Notes: a model not told the origin generated them from the letters alone. 64,000 nucleotides of DNA from an uncultured Caldisericota bacterium (GCA_903871855.1 CAIQIK010000042.1:62001-126000); one strand, 5' to 3'. Shown: positions 17,079-26,437, numbered from the stretch's first letter. Program-made: numbers and translations.

Positions 17079-17645
17079 ATGGACATGAGAGATGATGTAC
17101 TCGAGATTCTGATCTCGACCGAGGAAATCCAGAAACGTGTCAGCGAACTGGGCCAGCAGATAGGACATGACTACGAGAGCAGGAACCCGCTAATGATCTG
17201 CATTCTGCGAGGTGCCATCGTGTTCCTTTCGGACCTCATCCGCTCGGTGCCGGTTCACGTCACGGTGGACTTCATGGGCGTGGGTAGCTATGGCGGTACC
17301 AACATGGATAGCACAGGCATCATCAAGATCACGCGTGATGTCGACGCCAACGTGGCGCACCGCGACATCATCATCGTCGAGGATATCGTCGACACAGGTC
17401 TCACGATGAGGGCACTGGTCGACCTGATGAAAACGAGAGGTCCCAACAGTATCGAGATCTGCACGTTCCTCTCCAAGCCACAGCGTCGCAAGGTGGACGT
17501 GGACATCAAGTACTGTGGGTTTGAGATTCCCAACAAGTTTGTCATCGGTTACGGGTTGGATTACGACGAGAACTACCGGAACCTGCCATTCGTCGGGGTC
17601 CTGAAACCCGAGGTCTATGAGAAGAGAAAAGAGGAGAAAGGATAA
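17079..17645 (+). CDS. hpt: Hypoxanthine phosphoribosyltransferase
   Basis: A 188-residue purine salvage enzyme with the PRPP-binding motif IIIVEDIVDTGLTM and the N-terminal ICILRGAIVFLSDL. It converts hypoxanthine or guanine to IMP or GMP. The open frame starts inside tilS (17022), but ATG 17079 follows GGGAGTGGGG by 8 nt and matches the family start. The stop codon is immediately adjacent to the ftsH GTG. Salvage may be linked to the adenine deaminase operon downstream, which would supply hypoxanthine. Confidence 0.95.
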   Translation: MDMRDDVLEILISTEEIQKRVSELGQQIGHDYESRNPLMICILRGAIVFLSDLIRSVPVHVTVDFMGVGSYGGTNMDSTGIIKITRDVDANVAHRDIIIVEDIVDTGLTMRALVDLMKTRGPNSIEICTFLSKPQRRKVDVDIKYCGFEIPNKFVIGYGLDYDENYRNLPFVGVLKPEVYEKRKEEKG

Positions 17646-19559
17646 GTGGCCAACCAGAAGAAGAACGGAGGCTCGAACCCGAATCTGCTGAAAGAGCTCA
17701 TCGGATGGGCCCTTCTCTTTGCCATACTGTGGGGTGCCTATTCGCTGTTCAGGCAACCTGCGGCCCAGCCGGTGCAACTCACGTATACCGATTTTGTGGC
17801 CAAGGTTCAGGCCGGGGAGGTCAAGGACGTCACGTTCGAGATTTCGGACGTTATCCAGACCGGGACAGGAACGCTGAAGGACGGCACGAAGTTTACGACC
17901 ATTGCGCCCCTGTACGATGCCAGTCTGTACTCACTCCTCGTGGAAAAGGGTGTCGAGGGCAACTTCAACAAGGTGCAGACGAGCATCTGGCTGACGTTGC
18001 TGATGAATGTCCTGCCATACGTGCTGCTGATTGGGATCTGGTTCTTCATGATGCAGCGCATGCAAGGCGGTCAGAACAACCAGGTGTTCGGGTTTGGCAA
18101 GAGCAAAGCCAGGTTGTTCATGGACAACCGGCCGCGCGTGACGTTCAAGGATGTTGCGGGTCTGGATGAGGCCAAGGAAGAGACGGGCGAGCTGATCGAT
18201 TACCTCAAGAGTCCGAAGAAGTTCTCGACGATGGGTGCCAAGATACCCAAGGGCGCGTTGCTGGTCGGGCCTCCCGGTTGTGGGAAGACACTGCTCGCAC
18301 GTGCAATTTCCGGCGAGGCCAAGGTGCCGTTCTTCAACGTGTCGGGTTCTGAGTTTGTCGAGATGTTCGTTGGTGTGGGAGCAAGCCGCGTCAGGGACTT
18401 GTTCGCACAGGCGAAGCAATATGCCCCGTGCATCGTGTTCATCGACGAAATCGATGCCGTGGGGCGCCATCGCGGCGCCGGCATCGGTGGCGGCAACGAC
18501 GAACGTGAACAGACGCTGAACCAGCTGCTCGTCGAGATGGACGGCTTTGACGCGAACAAGGGCATTATTATCCTTGCGGCTACGAACCGGCCAGACGTTC
18601 TGGACCCGGCCCTGCTGCGTCCGGGCCGCTTCGATCGGCGCATCGTCGTCGACCTGCCGGATGCCAAGGGGCGAGAGGAGATCCTCAAGGTTCACGCTTC
18701 GGACAAGCCGTTTGCGGTCGGCGTCATGTTCGGCGTTATCGCCAAGGAAACTGCTGGTTTCACAGGAGCCGACCTGGAAAACCTGTTGAACGAGAGCGCA
18801 CTCCTTGCCGTTCGCAGGGGCAAGACGGACATTACAATGGAAGAAGTCGAGGAAGCCATCGACAAGGTCATCGCTGGACCACAGAAGAAGTCCAGAGTCA
18901 TCAGCGACGATGAGCGCCGCCGCATCGCCTATCATGAAGCCGGGCATGCCGTCGTCGGCAAGGCTCTGGCTGCACGTGAGGAAGTTCACCGCATCAGTAT
19001 CGTATCACGCGGCATGGCCCTTGGGTTCACGTTGCAGCTGCCCACAGAAGACCGGTACATGCGCACGAGCGAGGAGCTCCTCAAAGAAGTTGCCGGCCTG
19101 CTCGGTGGCAGCGCTTCCGAGAAACTCTTCCTGGGCAGCATCTCGACCGGACCCTCGAACGACCTTGAACGCGCTACGGACGTCGTCCACCGCATGATCC
19201 GTGCGTATGGCATGAGCGACAAACTCGGGCCCCTCACGTATGGCAAGAGCAGCGACTTGGTGTTCCTCGGAAAGGAACTGAGCGAGGAACGCAACTATAG
19301 TGAAGAGACCGCCGAGACTATCGACGCCGAGGCGAGGCGCCTGGTCGAGGAACAGTACCGGCGTGCGACCGAAATTCTGGAGATGAACCGGTCTGTGCTG
19401 GAAAACTTGGTGGCTGTCCTGTTGGACAAGGAGACGTTGCAAGGGCCGGAACTCATAGAAGCTCTCAAGGGCGTCATCGACCTGACGGCGAGCACAGTGG
19501 AGATTCAGGCGCCTGCTGCGCAGTCTGGTTCGCCGGTGAGCACGCAGCCCGCTTCATAG
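17646..19559 (+). CDS. ftsH: ATP-dependent zinc metalloprotease FtsH
   Basis: This 637-residue membrane protease has two transmembrane helices (about residues 18-36 and 115-135) bracketing a periplasmic domain. An AAA module follows with Walker A GPPGCGKT, Walker [10 protein letters not shown] and the second region of homology [19 protein letters not shown]. The M41 protease domain has HEAGH and the third Zn ligand region. It degrades misfolded membrane proteins and selected regulators. It uses a GTG start directly after the hpt stop. A strong terminator follows. Confidence 0.97.
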   Translation: MANQKKNGGSNPNLLKELIGWALLFAILWGAYSLFRQPAAQPVQLTYTDFVAKVQAGEVKDVTFEISDVIQTGTGTLKDGTKFTTIAPLYDASLYSLLVEKGVEGNFNKVQTSIWLTLLMNVLPYVLLIGIWFFMMQRMQGGQNNQVFGFGKSKARLFMDNRPRVTFKDVAGLDEAKEETGELIDYLKSPKKFSTMGAKIPKGALLVGPPGCGKTLLARAISGEAKVPFFNVSGSEFVEMFVGVGASRVRDLFAQAKQYAPCIVFIDEIDAVGRHRGAGIGGGNDEREQTLNQLLVEMDGFDANKGIIILAATNRPDVLDPALLRPGRFDRRIVVDLPDAKGREEILKVHASDKPFAVGVMFGVIAKETAGFTGADLENLLNESALLAVRRGKTDITMEEVEEAIDKVIAGPQKKSRVISDDERRRIAYHEAGHAVVGKALAAREEVHRISIVSRGMALGFTLQLPTEDRYMRTSEELLKEVAGLLGGSASEKLFLGSISTGPSNDLERATDVVHRMIRAYGMSDKLGPLTYGKSSDLVFLGKELSEERNYSEETAETIDAEARRLVEEQYRRATEILEMNRSVLENLVAVLLDKETLQGPELIEALKGVIDLTASTVEIQAPAAQSGSPVSTQPAS

Positions 19560-19581
19560 TCCAGACAAAGCAATATCAAGA

Positions 19582-19611
19582 AAGGACCCCAGCCATTAGG
19601 CTGGGGTCCTT
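19582..19611. terminator. Bidirectional terminator between ftsH and fba
   Basis: A 13-bp perfect stem (AAGGACCCCAGCC and complement) with loop ATTA sits between two convergent operons. Confidence 0.88.
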
Positions 19612-19636
19612 GAGTATCCTGAAACCCGTGGCGTTC

Positions 19637-20491
19637 TCAGGCGCGGTTGGCAGTGCCGAACAACTCGATCTTGCCACGTACGCCGTCCCTGATGGCCTGC
19701 AACTGTGGCTTTGCAAGGTCCCGGAACCCGATGGCGTCCGGGGTCTGCTTGAACATCGCCTTAACGGCGAGAGCGGCCTTCTTCTGCAGGAAGGTTGCAA
19801 TATTGATCTTGGTGATGCCCAGCTGGATGACCTGCCTGACATCATCATCCACTGCGCCGGAGGCACCGTGCATAACGAGCGGGACGGCTGGCATGGCCTC
19901 GTGCAGCTTGCGGCAAAGGTCGATGTCGAGATGAGCTGCCTGGACGGCCATGGCGTGCACCGTTCCGATGGAAACGGCCAGAGCGTCGACGTGCGTATCG
20001 CCGAAAAAGCGAACCGCCTCGTCGACCGCCGTGTAGTGCATATCGTCAGCCTCGGTGGTTGCACCGTCCTCGGACTTGCCGACCTTGCCGATTTCTGCTT
20101 CGACGGCCACGCCTACCTGGTGGGCAGCTTCGACGACCTGGCGCGTGATGGCGACGTTTTCGGCGTATGGCAGCGAGGACCCGTCGAACATGACGGAGCT
20201 GAACCCGGCACGCAGTCCTTCGACACAGCGCAGGAAGCTCCGCCCATGATCGAGGTGCACGACGACGGGGATGGGAACCTTGGCAGCGTAGTGACGGGCG
20301 ATCATGCTCAGTTCTTCGAGCCCCGCAAAATCAGAGCTACCCTGTGAGATCTGGAGGATAACAGGCGCCTTCATCTCATACGAGGTTTCGACAACGGCCT
20401 TGGCGTATTCCAGGTTGTGGATGTTGTACGCGCCGACCGCGTAGTGGTTCTTGAGTGCGTCCTGTGTGACTTCTTTCAACGTTACCAGCAT
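19637..20491 (-). CDS. Class II fructose-bisphosphate aldolase family protein
   Basis: The 284-residue Zn-dependent TIM-barrel aldolase shows AYNIHNLEYAKAVVE at the start, the HLDHG metal site, AEIGKVGKSEDG, VSIGTVHA and MHGASGAVDDD, which supply the Zn and phosphate-binding residues. Both fructose- and tagatose-bisphosphate aldolases have this fold; the substrate is not certain, but a glycolytic or gluconeogenic role is most likely. It is the last gene of a four-gene minus-strand unit, 18 nt after an allantoinase-like gene, with GGAGGTG before its start. Its presence behind nucleobase-degradation genes is unexpected. Confidence 0.88.
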   Translation of the reverse strand: MLVTLKEVTQDALKNHYAVGAYNIHNLEYAKAVVETSYEMKAPVILQISQGSSDFAGLEELSMIARHYAAKVPIPVVVHLDHGRSFLRCVEGLRAGFSSVMFDGSSLPYAENVAITRQVVEAAHQVGVAVEAEIGKVGKSEDGATTEADDMHYTAVDEAVRFFGDTHVDALAVSIGTVHAMAVQAAHLDIDLCRKLHEAMPAVPLVMHGASGAVDDDVRQVIQLGITKINIATFLQKKAALAVKAMFKQTPDAIGFRDLAKPQLQAIRDGVRGKIELFGTANRA

Positions 20492-20509
20492 TGTGCCACC
20501 TCCATGTAG

Positions 20510-21889
20510 TTAGACAGCCTTGATGAATTTTCCGTAGCCGGCTCCCGCAGGGAACCATGCCGAACCGTCGAAGACCTCAGTGCCACGTACAAACGTTCGG
20601 CGGACCGCGCCTCGCAGCTCCCGTCCTTCAAAGGGCGTGTATTTGTTCTTGGCGTAGAGGTCTCGGGCGTGCACAGTCACCGGCGCATTCAGGTCGATGC
20701 AGGCAAAATCGGCATCGGAACCGACTGCAAGTACCCCCTTCCGCGGGAACAAGCCAAGACGCTTGGCCGGGTTGGTACTCAGGATTTCGCCAAGACGGTA
20801 CAGGTTCATGCCCCGGATCGAGCAAGCTTCGTGAAGCATCAGAGGGACGCGGAGCTGAACGCCAGGCATACCTGCATAGGCATTCCAGATGTTGTCAGTG
20901 ACCTTCTCCCGCGGGTAAACGCCGGCTGCATGGTCGGTCGTCACATAGTCGATGGTCCCGTCGAGCAGGCCTGCCCAGAGCACCTCGTTGTCGTAGCGAT
21001 CGCGCAAGGGCGGCGTACACTTGGCCAGACTGCCCAGGCGCACGAAGTCCTCTCGGTTGAGCAACAGGTAGTGCGGGCAGGTTTCGGCCGTGGCGTCGAT
21101 GCCCTGACCCTTAGCTTGCCGGATAAGGTCGACTCCGGCCGATGTCGACAGATGGACGATGTGGACGCGCGTCTGCTCGCGCCGGGCGAGAGCAAGAACT
21201 ATGGTAATGGCGAGGGGTTCTGCATCGTAGGTACGGCCGTCCTTGTATGCCAGAGGGTCCAAACGGCCTTCCCGGATGATCTTGTCGGTGTAGTGTGTGG
21301 CGAGGAAGTAGTCCTCAGCGTGCACCGCCACCAGCATGTTGAATTCGCGTGCAGCCTCAAAGAGCATCAGCATCTGGCGTGGGTCAAGACGCGGATACGT
21401 CTGCATGCCCGAGATCGTATACGCCTTGATGCCGACGACGCCCAGCTCCCTGAGTTCCGGCAACAGCCTGCGGAAGGCGCCGCTGTCGATGAAGGTTGGG
21501 GTCGTTCCGCCCCAGAATGCATAGTCGACGTAGGCCTTGGACTCGACAGCCTTCATCTTCATCTTGAAGTTCTCGGGCGTGGTGACTGGTGGAAGCGACG
21601 TGCATGGCATGTCGACGATGGTCGTGACGCCACCGGCGGCAGCTCCCATCGTGCCAGTACCAAAGTCCTCACGTTCCGTGAAGCCGGGATCGTCGAAATG
21701 GACGTGTCCGTCGACCCCACCCGGCATGACGAAGAATCCATGCAGGTCCGTGGCGACGACTCCAGCTGGAGCAGGCTCGCCGAGTGCGGGAGTGAGCGTC
21801 TTGATGACGCCTTCGGTGACCATCATGTCGACTGCCGCGAGCGTGCCGTCAGGTTGTGCTATCTGAGCGTTCTGGAAGAGATGCTGCAT
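20510..21889 (-). CDS. Allantoinase-like cyclic amidohydrolase
   Basis: The 459-residue enzyme keeps every metal ligand of the dihydroorotase/hydantoinase/allantoinase family: HVH in MPGGVDGHVHFDDPG, the carboxylated lysine in GIKAYTISG, His in VAVHAED, His in VHIVHLSTSAG, and Asp in VTTDHAAG. AAAGGVTTIVDMP and DYAFWGG are closest to allantoinase (AllB). It hydrolyses a cyclic amide bond in a purine- or pyrimidine-derived ring; the exact substrate is uncertain. It lies 12 nt after adenine deaminase, which supports nucleobase catabolism. The start follows GGAGGTCTGCC. Confidence 0.85.
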   Translation of the reverse strand: MQHLFQNAQIAQPDGTLAAVDMMVTEGVIKTLTPALGEPAPAGVVATDLHGFFVMPGGVDGHVHFDDPGFTEREDFGTGTMGAAAGGVTTIVDMPCTSLPPVTTPENFKMKMKAVESKAYVDYAFWGGTTPTFIDSGAFRRLLPELRELGVVGIKAYTISGMQTYPRLDPRQMLMLFEAAREFNMLVAVHAEDYFLATHYTDKIIREGRLDPLAYKDGRTYDAEPLAITIVLALARREQTRVHIVHLSTSAGVDLIRQAKGQGIDATAETCPHYLLLNREDFVRLGSLAKCTPPLRDRYDNEVLWAGLLDGTIDYVTTDHAAGVYPREKVTDNIWNAYAGMPGVQLRVPLMLHEACSIRGMNLYRLGEILSTNPAKRLGLFPRKGVLAVGSDADFACIDLNAPVTVHARDLYAKNKYTPFEGRELRGAVRRTFVRGTEVFDGSAWFPAGAGYGKFIKAV

Positions 21890-21901
21890 GGCAGACCTCC
21901 C

Positions 21902-23653
21902 TTAGATGAACAGGCTGACAACTTTGAACTTCTCGACGTCGATCAGGCCGAAATCCGTGATCTTGAGCCTGGGAATAACCGGAAGAGCCATGAATGCCAG
22001 TGTCATGAACGGATCATCCAGTGGACAGCCTGTTGCGTCGCGCATGACCTTTCCCAGATCATCCAGGCGGGCCGCGACTTCAGGTATGGATAGGTCGGAC
22101 ATAAGACCACCATATGGAAGCGAGAGAGAACCGACGACCTGCCCGTTGTTCGTCACCGCGAGACCGCCGCCGATGAAAGCGACCTGTTGTACGGCCAGCA
22201 ACATGTCGCGGTCGGCAACGCCGCACACGATGATGTTGTGGGAATCGTGGCCAATCGATGAGGCCACCGCCCCCTGCTTCATTCGGAACCCGCTGATGAA
22301 CGCCACGCCTACGCGCCCGGTGGCGTGATGGCGTTCGAAGACTGCCACCTTCAGGACGTCCTGGTCGGTGTCCGACACAACAAAGCCGTGTGTGTCGACT
22401 CGTGCGTTTACGCGGCGCTCGCCGGTTACGACCTGATGAGGTATCAACTGCAGGACTCGCAGCTGCTTGCCTGGCTCGTCCTTGACACGCAGGCTCTGGT
22501 AGGTGGGAGTAGCGATGTTGATACTGTTCTTGATGCCATAGCTCCTTGAGGGATGCCCGTCGTCAGGGCCAAGGTAGACACCGTCCTTCGCCACAAGTTT
22601 TCCCTTTGCATATGTGGATGAAGGCTGGACGTGCCGCGGGTCCGAGAAGATGATGAAGTCGGCCCAATAGCCGGGGGCAATGGCACCCTTGCGGGGAAGG
22701 TTGTAGTGGGTGGCCGGGTTGAGTGAACCGAGGCGTATGGCGGTCGGGAGATCGATGCCTGCTTCAAGCAGCAGGTTGACCGCGTAGTTGATGTGCCCTT
22801 CTGAAAGTAGGTCGGATGGGTGTCGGTCATCTGTCGCCAGCATGATGCGGTGCATGTTTTCTCTGGTCAGCAGTGGGATCAGGGTTTTCACGTCTCGTGT
22901 CACCGATCCCTCGCGCATCATGATCCACATACCGCGAGCCAGTTTCTCGCGGGCTTCATCTACTGTCGTGCATTCGTGGTCTGTAGAGATCCCCGCGCCA
23001 ATGTATGCTTCCAGGTCGTGTCCAGTGATGAATGGCGCGTGCCCGTCGATCAACTGTCCGTCGAAGGCGGCCAGCTTGGCGAGGACGGCCGGATCCCTAA
23101 ACAGGATGCCCGGATAGTTCATGAACTCCGCAAGACCCAGGACTCGTGGGTTGTGACGCAGCTCCGACAGCCGGTCGGCGTCCAGTGTCTCACCATTTGT
23201 CTCGAGGTGCGTCGCGGGGACACAGGAGGGAAGCATGAAGTAGAAATCCAGCGGAGAGTTGCGCGTAGCCTCGAGCATGAACCGGATGCCACGCGCTCCA
23301 GCGACGTTGGCGATCTCATGCGGGTCTGCGATCACTGCGCCGGTACCACATGCAAGGGCTACCTTGGCGAATTCGCCCGGGACGACCATAGTGCTCTCGA
23401 TATGCATGTGGCTGTCGATGAAACTGGGCGCGGCATAGGCGCCACCCCCATCGACGACTGTCTCACCGTCATATTGCCCGATCCCTGCGATCTGGCTGCC
23501 CGACAATGCAATGTCGACATCGTCCTCGATGTGTCCGTCGAAGACGTTTACCAGGTGAATATTCCTGACGACCACGTCCGCCGGTATGCGGCCGGCTGCG
23601 ACGTCGATCAGCCGTGCGATGCGTTCCTGAGCTGTCTGAGTTCTGCTGTCCAT
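21902..23653 (-). CDS. ade: Adenine deaminase
   Basis: The 583-residue Ade-type amidohydrolase converts adenine to hypoxanthine and ammonia. Visible motifs are PSFIDSHMHIESTMV, GTGAVIADPHEIANV, MLPSCVPAT, DGHAPFITGHDLEAYIGAGISTDHECT and ATDDRHPSDLL, followed by the C-terminal family domain (SIGHDSHNIIVCG). The ATG at 23653 follows GTGAGGAACG; the longer open frame starts inside the upstream gene. Hypoxanthine made here can be reused by the Hpt encoded 4 kb away. It is the second gene of the minus-strand unit. Confidence 0.95.
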   Translation of the reverse strand: MDSRTQTAQERIARLIDVAAGRIPADVVVRNIHLVNVFDGHIEDDVDIALSGSQIAGIGQYDGETVVDGGGAYAAPSFIDSHMHIESTMVVPGEFAKVALACGTGAVIADPHEIANVAGARGIRFMLEATRNSPLDFYFMLPSCVPATHLETNGETLDADRLSELRHNPRVLGLAEFMNYPGILFRDPAVLAKLAAFDGQLIDGHAPFITGHDLEAYIGAGISTDHECTTVDEAREKLARGMWIMMREGSVTRDVKTLIPLLTRENMHRIMLATDDRHPSDLLSEGHINYAVNLLLEAGIDLPTAIRLGSLNPATHYNLPRKGAIAPGYWADFIIFSDPRHVQPSSTYAKGKLVAKDGVYLGPDDGHPSRSYGIKNSINIATPTYQSLRVKDEPGKQLRVLQLIPHQVVTGERRVNARVDTHGFVVSDTDQDVLKVAVFERHHATGRVGVAFISGFRMKQGAVASSIGHDSHNIIVCGVADRDMLLAVQQVAFIGGGLAVTNNGQVVGSLSLPYGGLMSDLSIPEVAARLDDLGKVMRDATGCPLDDPFMTLAFMALPVIPRLKITDFGLIDVEKFKVVSLFI

Positions 23654-23663
23654 GAGTCGTTCC

Positions 23664-24998
23664 TCACGTCTTTTCCAGGATGCGGACAAGTTCGGCGTTT
23701 GCCTGTTCGACAAGCGCTTCTTCGTCGCAGCCGGTGACATGGTCACCTTGGTAGACGATTCTCCCACCTATGATCGTACATGCTATGTTGCATGTGGATG
23801 CCTCATAGACCAGCCGACAGCATGCGTTTGTGTGAGCTCCCGGCTGAGCGAAAATGTCTCGTCCAAGGTTCACGAGCACAATGTCGGCTTGCTTGCCCGG
23901 TTCCAGCGTTCCCAGTTCGTCGTCCATACCAAGTGCCTTTGCGGCATCGACGGTCACCATCGAGAGGACCTGTTCAGGAGTCATCGTCTGTGGACCATAT
24001 TGCGGTCGAAAAACCGTTGCCAGGACAGCGAGCTCACGTAGAGCGTCCATCCTCCCACCATACAAGGGACTGTCGAACCCGGGTAGTACCGGCGTTCCCT
24101 TGCGGACAAACTCTGGGAGACGGGACAGCGGGCGACCGAGTTTCAAGTCGGCTGTCACGTTGGCGACAACACGCGTGCCGGTCTTGCGGATGGTGTTCTG
24201 TTCCGGCTCGGAGACAAATGACGGGTTGACCAGGAACGTATGCTCTCCCAGAACTCCCAGCGTCTCGAGAGAAGCCAGCTCCTGGGGACCGCTTTCGCGG
24301 CGCATGCGCTCGACTTGACTCTTGTCCGTCGTCAGAACGATCTTGAGGGGGTAGTCACCTGCATCGGCGAATGCCTTGGCCTGTGTCAGGCATTCGTCAG
24401 TACAGAACAGAGGGTTTGTGGCGCTCACGGCATATCGGAGTAGACCGTTCGGGTCGCTCGATGCAATGTCACGGGCAAGTGCCTGCGCGTCAGACATCTG
24501 CTCGCGGAGCGATATGCGCAAAGTGTCAGGCCAATCCGGCGTGCGGTCAGCCAGCATCCGTCCGACGATGAGCCTGAATCCGAGCGTGCGGGCTGCCTGG
24601 AGAATCTGGTCTGTGTGTCGCATCGAGCCGCCTTCGAAGAGTGTCGTGACACCGCTGCGAATCGACTGGCAGATTCCGAGTTCAGCCGAGCAACGGACCT
24701 GTTTGGGAGAAAGGCCTCCAACGAGCCTGAGAGCCATCCTCTCGCGCTCGGCATCGTCCAGGATCTGGTCGGTCTGACCACGGAGAAGGCTGAAACCAAG
24801 GCGAGCATGACCAAAAATCAGGCCAGGCAGGACAATCATACCTGAGGCGTCAATAGTGATGTCAGGGCGTTCGCCGCGATCGATGGCAGTGTCGATGCGC
24901 TTGATACGTCCATCGGCGACGAGCAGGTCGGCCTTGCGGGGCTGACGATCGCCTTCCATGGTCAACAACGTTCCGTTCTTTATGAGCAGCTTATTCAT
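23664..24998 (-). CDS. Chlorohydrolase/SsnA-like amidohydrolase lacking metal ligands
   Basis: This 444-residue protein aligns along its length with the ATZ/TRZ (SsnA, guanine/cytosine deaminase-like) amidohydrolases: KNGTLLTMEGD, SGMIVLPGLIFGHARLGFSLLRG, SGVTTLFEGG, MTPEQVLSMVTVDAAKALG, GTLEPGKQADIVLVNL. The catalytic residues are largely gone: HxH is HAR (64-66), the strand-5 His region reads VLTTDKSQ (221-228), the strand-6 His region reads FLVNPS (255-260), and only the strand-8 Asp (309) remains. It is probably a pseudoenzyme or has a changed mechanism. It heads the operon with ade and the allantoinase-like gene. The start is set by the promoter at 25015-25043; an ATG at 25016 overlaps that -10. 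Confidence 0.8.
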   Translation of the reverse strand: MNKLLIKNGTLLTMEGDRQPRKADLLVADGRIKRIDTAIDRGERPDITIDASGMIVLPGLIFGHARLGFSLLRGQTDQILDDAERERMALRLVGGLSPKQVRCSAELGICQSIRSGVTTLFEGGSMRHTDQILQAARTLGFRLIVGRMLADRTPDWPDTLRISLREQMSDAQALARDIASSDPNGLLRYAVSATNPLFCTDECLTQAKAFADAGDYPLKIVLTTDKSQVERMRRESGPQELASLETLGVLGEHTFLVNPSFVSEPEQNTIRKTGTRVVANVTADLKLGRPLSRLPEFVRKGTPVLPGFDSPLYGGRMDALRELAVLATVFRPQYGPQTMTPEQVLSMVTVDAAKALGMDDELGTLEPGKQADIVLVNLGRDIFAQPGAHTNACCRLVYEASTCNIACTIIGGRIVYQGDHVTGCDEEALVEQANAELVRILEKT

Positions 24999-25014
24999 AA
25001 TCGTTGTGCTGCTC

Positions 25015-25043
25015 ATTGTACCCCGCGTGCAACTCCTTGTCAA
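25015..25043 (-). promoter_or_regulatory. Consensus promoter with near-leaderless start
   Basis: On the minus strand: TTGACA (25043-25038), 17-nt spacer, TACAAT (25020-25015). The ATG at 24998 begins 17 nt after the -10, so the leader would be only about 9 nt and carries no Shine-Dalgarno motif. Confidence 0.8.
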
Positions 25044-25128
25044 AGCCGTAGCGCATCACGTGGGACCCAGTCCACTTGGTGAAGGATGTGGCGAAGGTGC
25101 AACAGAAATGGAACTATCCCGACAGTGT

Positions 25129-25167
25129 GAGAATGTTACACTTTGGAACCGTCCCGAGAATATTACA
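25129..25167 (+). repeat. H2 repeat (uninterrupted copy)
   Basis: GAGAATGTTACACTTTGGAACC (ending at 25150), then directly GTCCCGAGAATATTACA. It is the empty-site counterpart of the interrupted copies at 12936-13010 and 41104-41246. Two direct copies of GAGAAT(G/A)TTACA flank the centre. Confidence 0.82.
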
Positions 25168-25182
25168 CGCGGTTTCCTCTCT

Positions 25183-25293
25183 GTCATTCCCCCCGAGCAC
25201 TTTTTTCCCATGCCCCCGAGTGTGTTAGTCCAATACGAGGGGTGCTCTTGAGGGGCGCTTCTGAGGGGTGCTTCTCCGCGAGTGCGGGAATCC
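25183..25293 (+). repeat. 36-bp unit cluster C inside a split H1 repeat
   Basis: GTCATTC (25183-25189) and CCGCGAGTGCGGGAATCCA (25276-25294) are the halves of an H1 repeat. Between them lie the 5' part of a GCA/TGC unit, a complete inserted unit (GTGT/ATAC stem, tail TGCTCTT), the 3' part of the first unit (GAGGGGCGCTTCT), and one orphan 3' part (GAGGGGTGCTTCT) whose left half is missing. The 24999-25378 gap otherwise holds an H2 repeat and promoters; no gene is seen. Confidence 0.82.
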
Positions 25294-25315
25294 AGTCCTT
25301 ACCGCTTCCGGTCGT

Positions 25316-25338
25316 AATTGCCAGTTGACCCCATGGCG
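25316..25338 (+). repeat. Shared upstream motif, copy 1
   Basis: AATTGCCAGTTGACCCCAT-GGC closely matches 41276-41298 (AATTACCAGCTGACCCCAT-AGC). Both copies lie just after a 36-bp unit cluster and before a plus-strand gene. Confidence 0.5.
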
Positions 25339-25378
25339 GCTGCGAAACCATGTATACTGTCGTGGACGAGGAGGTACA

Positions 25379-26437
25379 ATGAGTGAGACAGTCATGATAG
25401 AAGCATTGGGACAAGGGACCCTTGCCCGGACTCAGGCGCTCGACAATGTGTTTGACTGGGTGGAGCCTCGGGGGCTTGACGGCAAGCGGGTTCTCGTGTT
25501 ACTGGGCGACATCCCCGTGCGGCTGGACCTGGTGGAGCGGACGGTTCAAGCGCTGTCCGGGGCTGCCCGGGTGGACTTTGCAGCACGGTCTCTGGCGGGC
25601 TACGACGAGGCATATCGGAGCGCCCTGACAAGCCTGCTGGGGGGACGTGGTGACCTGATCGAGATCGTCTCCGGGGAGTACGAATCTCTGACGGTGCCCA
25701 AGAGGTCCTATGCACGTCAGCTGCACAAAATGGAGACCCCAGAGCGTCGGTACATCAAGCAGGCCTTCGTGGCACGGTGCCTCGCCGAGGCCGACCTGTT
25801 CGTCGTCATACGCGGCCTCGAGCTCAACAGGTTCTCCGGCGTCCACGGTGTGTTTGCCACAGTCCTCGACTGCGTCCCCACAAAGACGCGAACGGAGATC
25901 CTGAGCTATGCTGCCTATCGACTGATGGGAGAGGCTCTCTTGGATGTCTGGTCGGCGATCAGAGGAGCTTTTCTGTTTGGCGTCGTCGATGGCGAACGTG
26001 CCCGCGAAGAAACGTACGGGAGAATCGCCGAGACCGGTGTGATCCTGGCTGGTATCGATCCCGATGAGTTGGACGGCTACGCGCTCATCGCGAGTGGCGG
26101 AAGAGTCTCCTGGTCACCGTTCAGCTCTTCAGCGTCGGCACGCATCGGTAGAGGGGGTCGCGGCAGGGGGGCGGATGTTGCGTCCAATATCTCGCTGCAT
26201 GAACTTCGGGCACGAATGCCCGCCGGGTTCTTGCAGAAACCCGCGATGCACGGCGCATTTGGTGCTCCGCTTGTCTTCCGGTTCTCAAGGCGTCCAGACA
26301 ACTTCGACACGCTTGTCTGCCCGATGGGCGCAATCGAGGAAGGACAGAATGGCATACCGCTCGTCAGGCGTGCTGCATGCGTCGCATGTGGGTGGTGTCT
26401 CAAGGAGTACGCCGAGGTATCTCCATATAGGAGATAG
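25379..26437 (+). CDS. DUF362 domain protein with C-terminal CxxC ferredoxin-like end
   Basis: The 352-residue protein from ATG 25379 (GAGGAGGT just upstream) matches DUF362: LAEADLFVVIRGLELNRFSGVHGVFATVLDCVPTKTRTEIL corresponds to the family's central block (shown here as a description of residues about 139-179), and VDGERAREE then GVILAGIDPDELDGYAL to its C-terminal block. It ends with LVCPMGAIEE and CVACGWC, a partial 4Fe-4S-like cluster motif. DUF362 proteins often occur with ferredoxins; their reaction is unknown. The gene is monocistronic, with TATACT at 25353-25358 as a possible -10 and a terminator after it. Confidence 0.72.
   Translation: MSETVMIEALGQGTLARTQALDNVFDWVEPRGLDGKRVLVLLGDIPVRLDLVERTVQALSGAARVDFAARSLAGYDEAYRSALTSLLGGRGDLIEIVSGEYESLTVPKRSYARQLHKMETPERRYIKQAFVARCLAEADLFVVIRGLELNRFSGVHGVFATVLDCVPTKTRTEILSYAAYRLMGEALLDVWSAIRGAFLFGVVDGERAREETYGRIAETGVILAGIDPDELDGYALIASGGRVSWSPFSSSASARIGRGGRGRGADVASNISLHELRARMPAGFLQKPAMHGAFGAPLVFRFSRRPDNFDTLVCPMGAIEEGQNGIPLVRRAACVACGWCLKEYAEVSPYRR

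Noticed and set aside
20669-22093. 474-codon plus-strand open frame
   Set aside because: It is antisense to the allantoinase-like gene, whose active-site residues are all in place.
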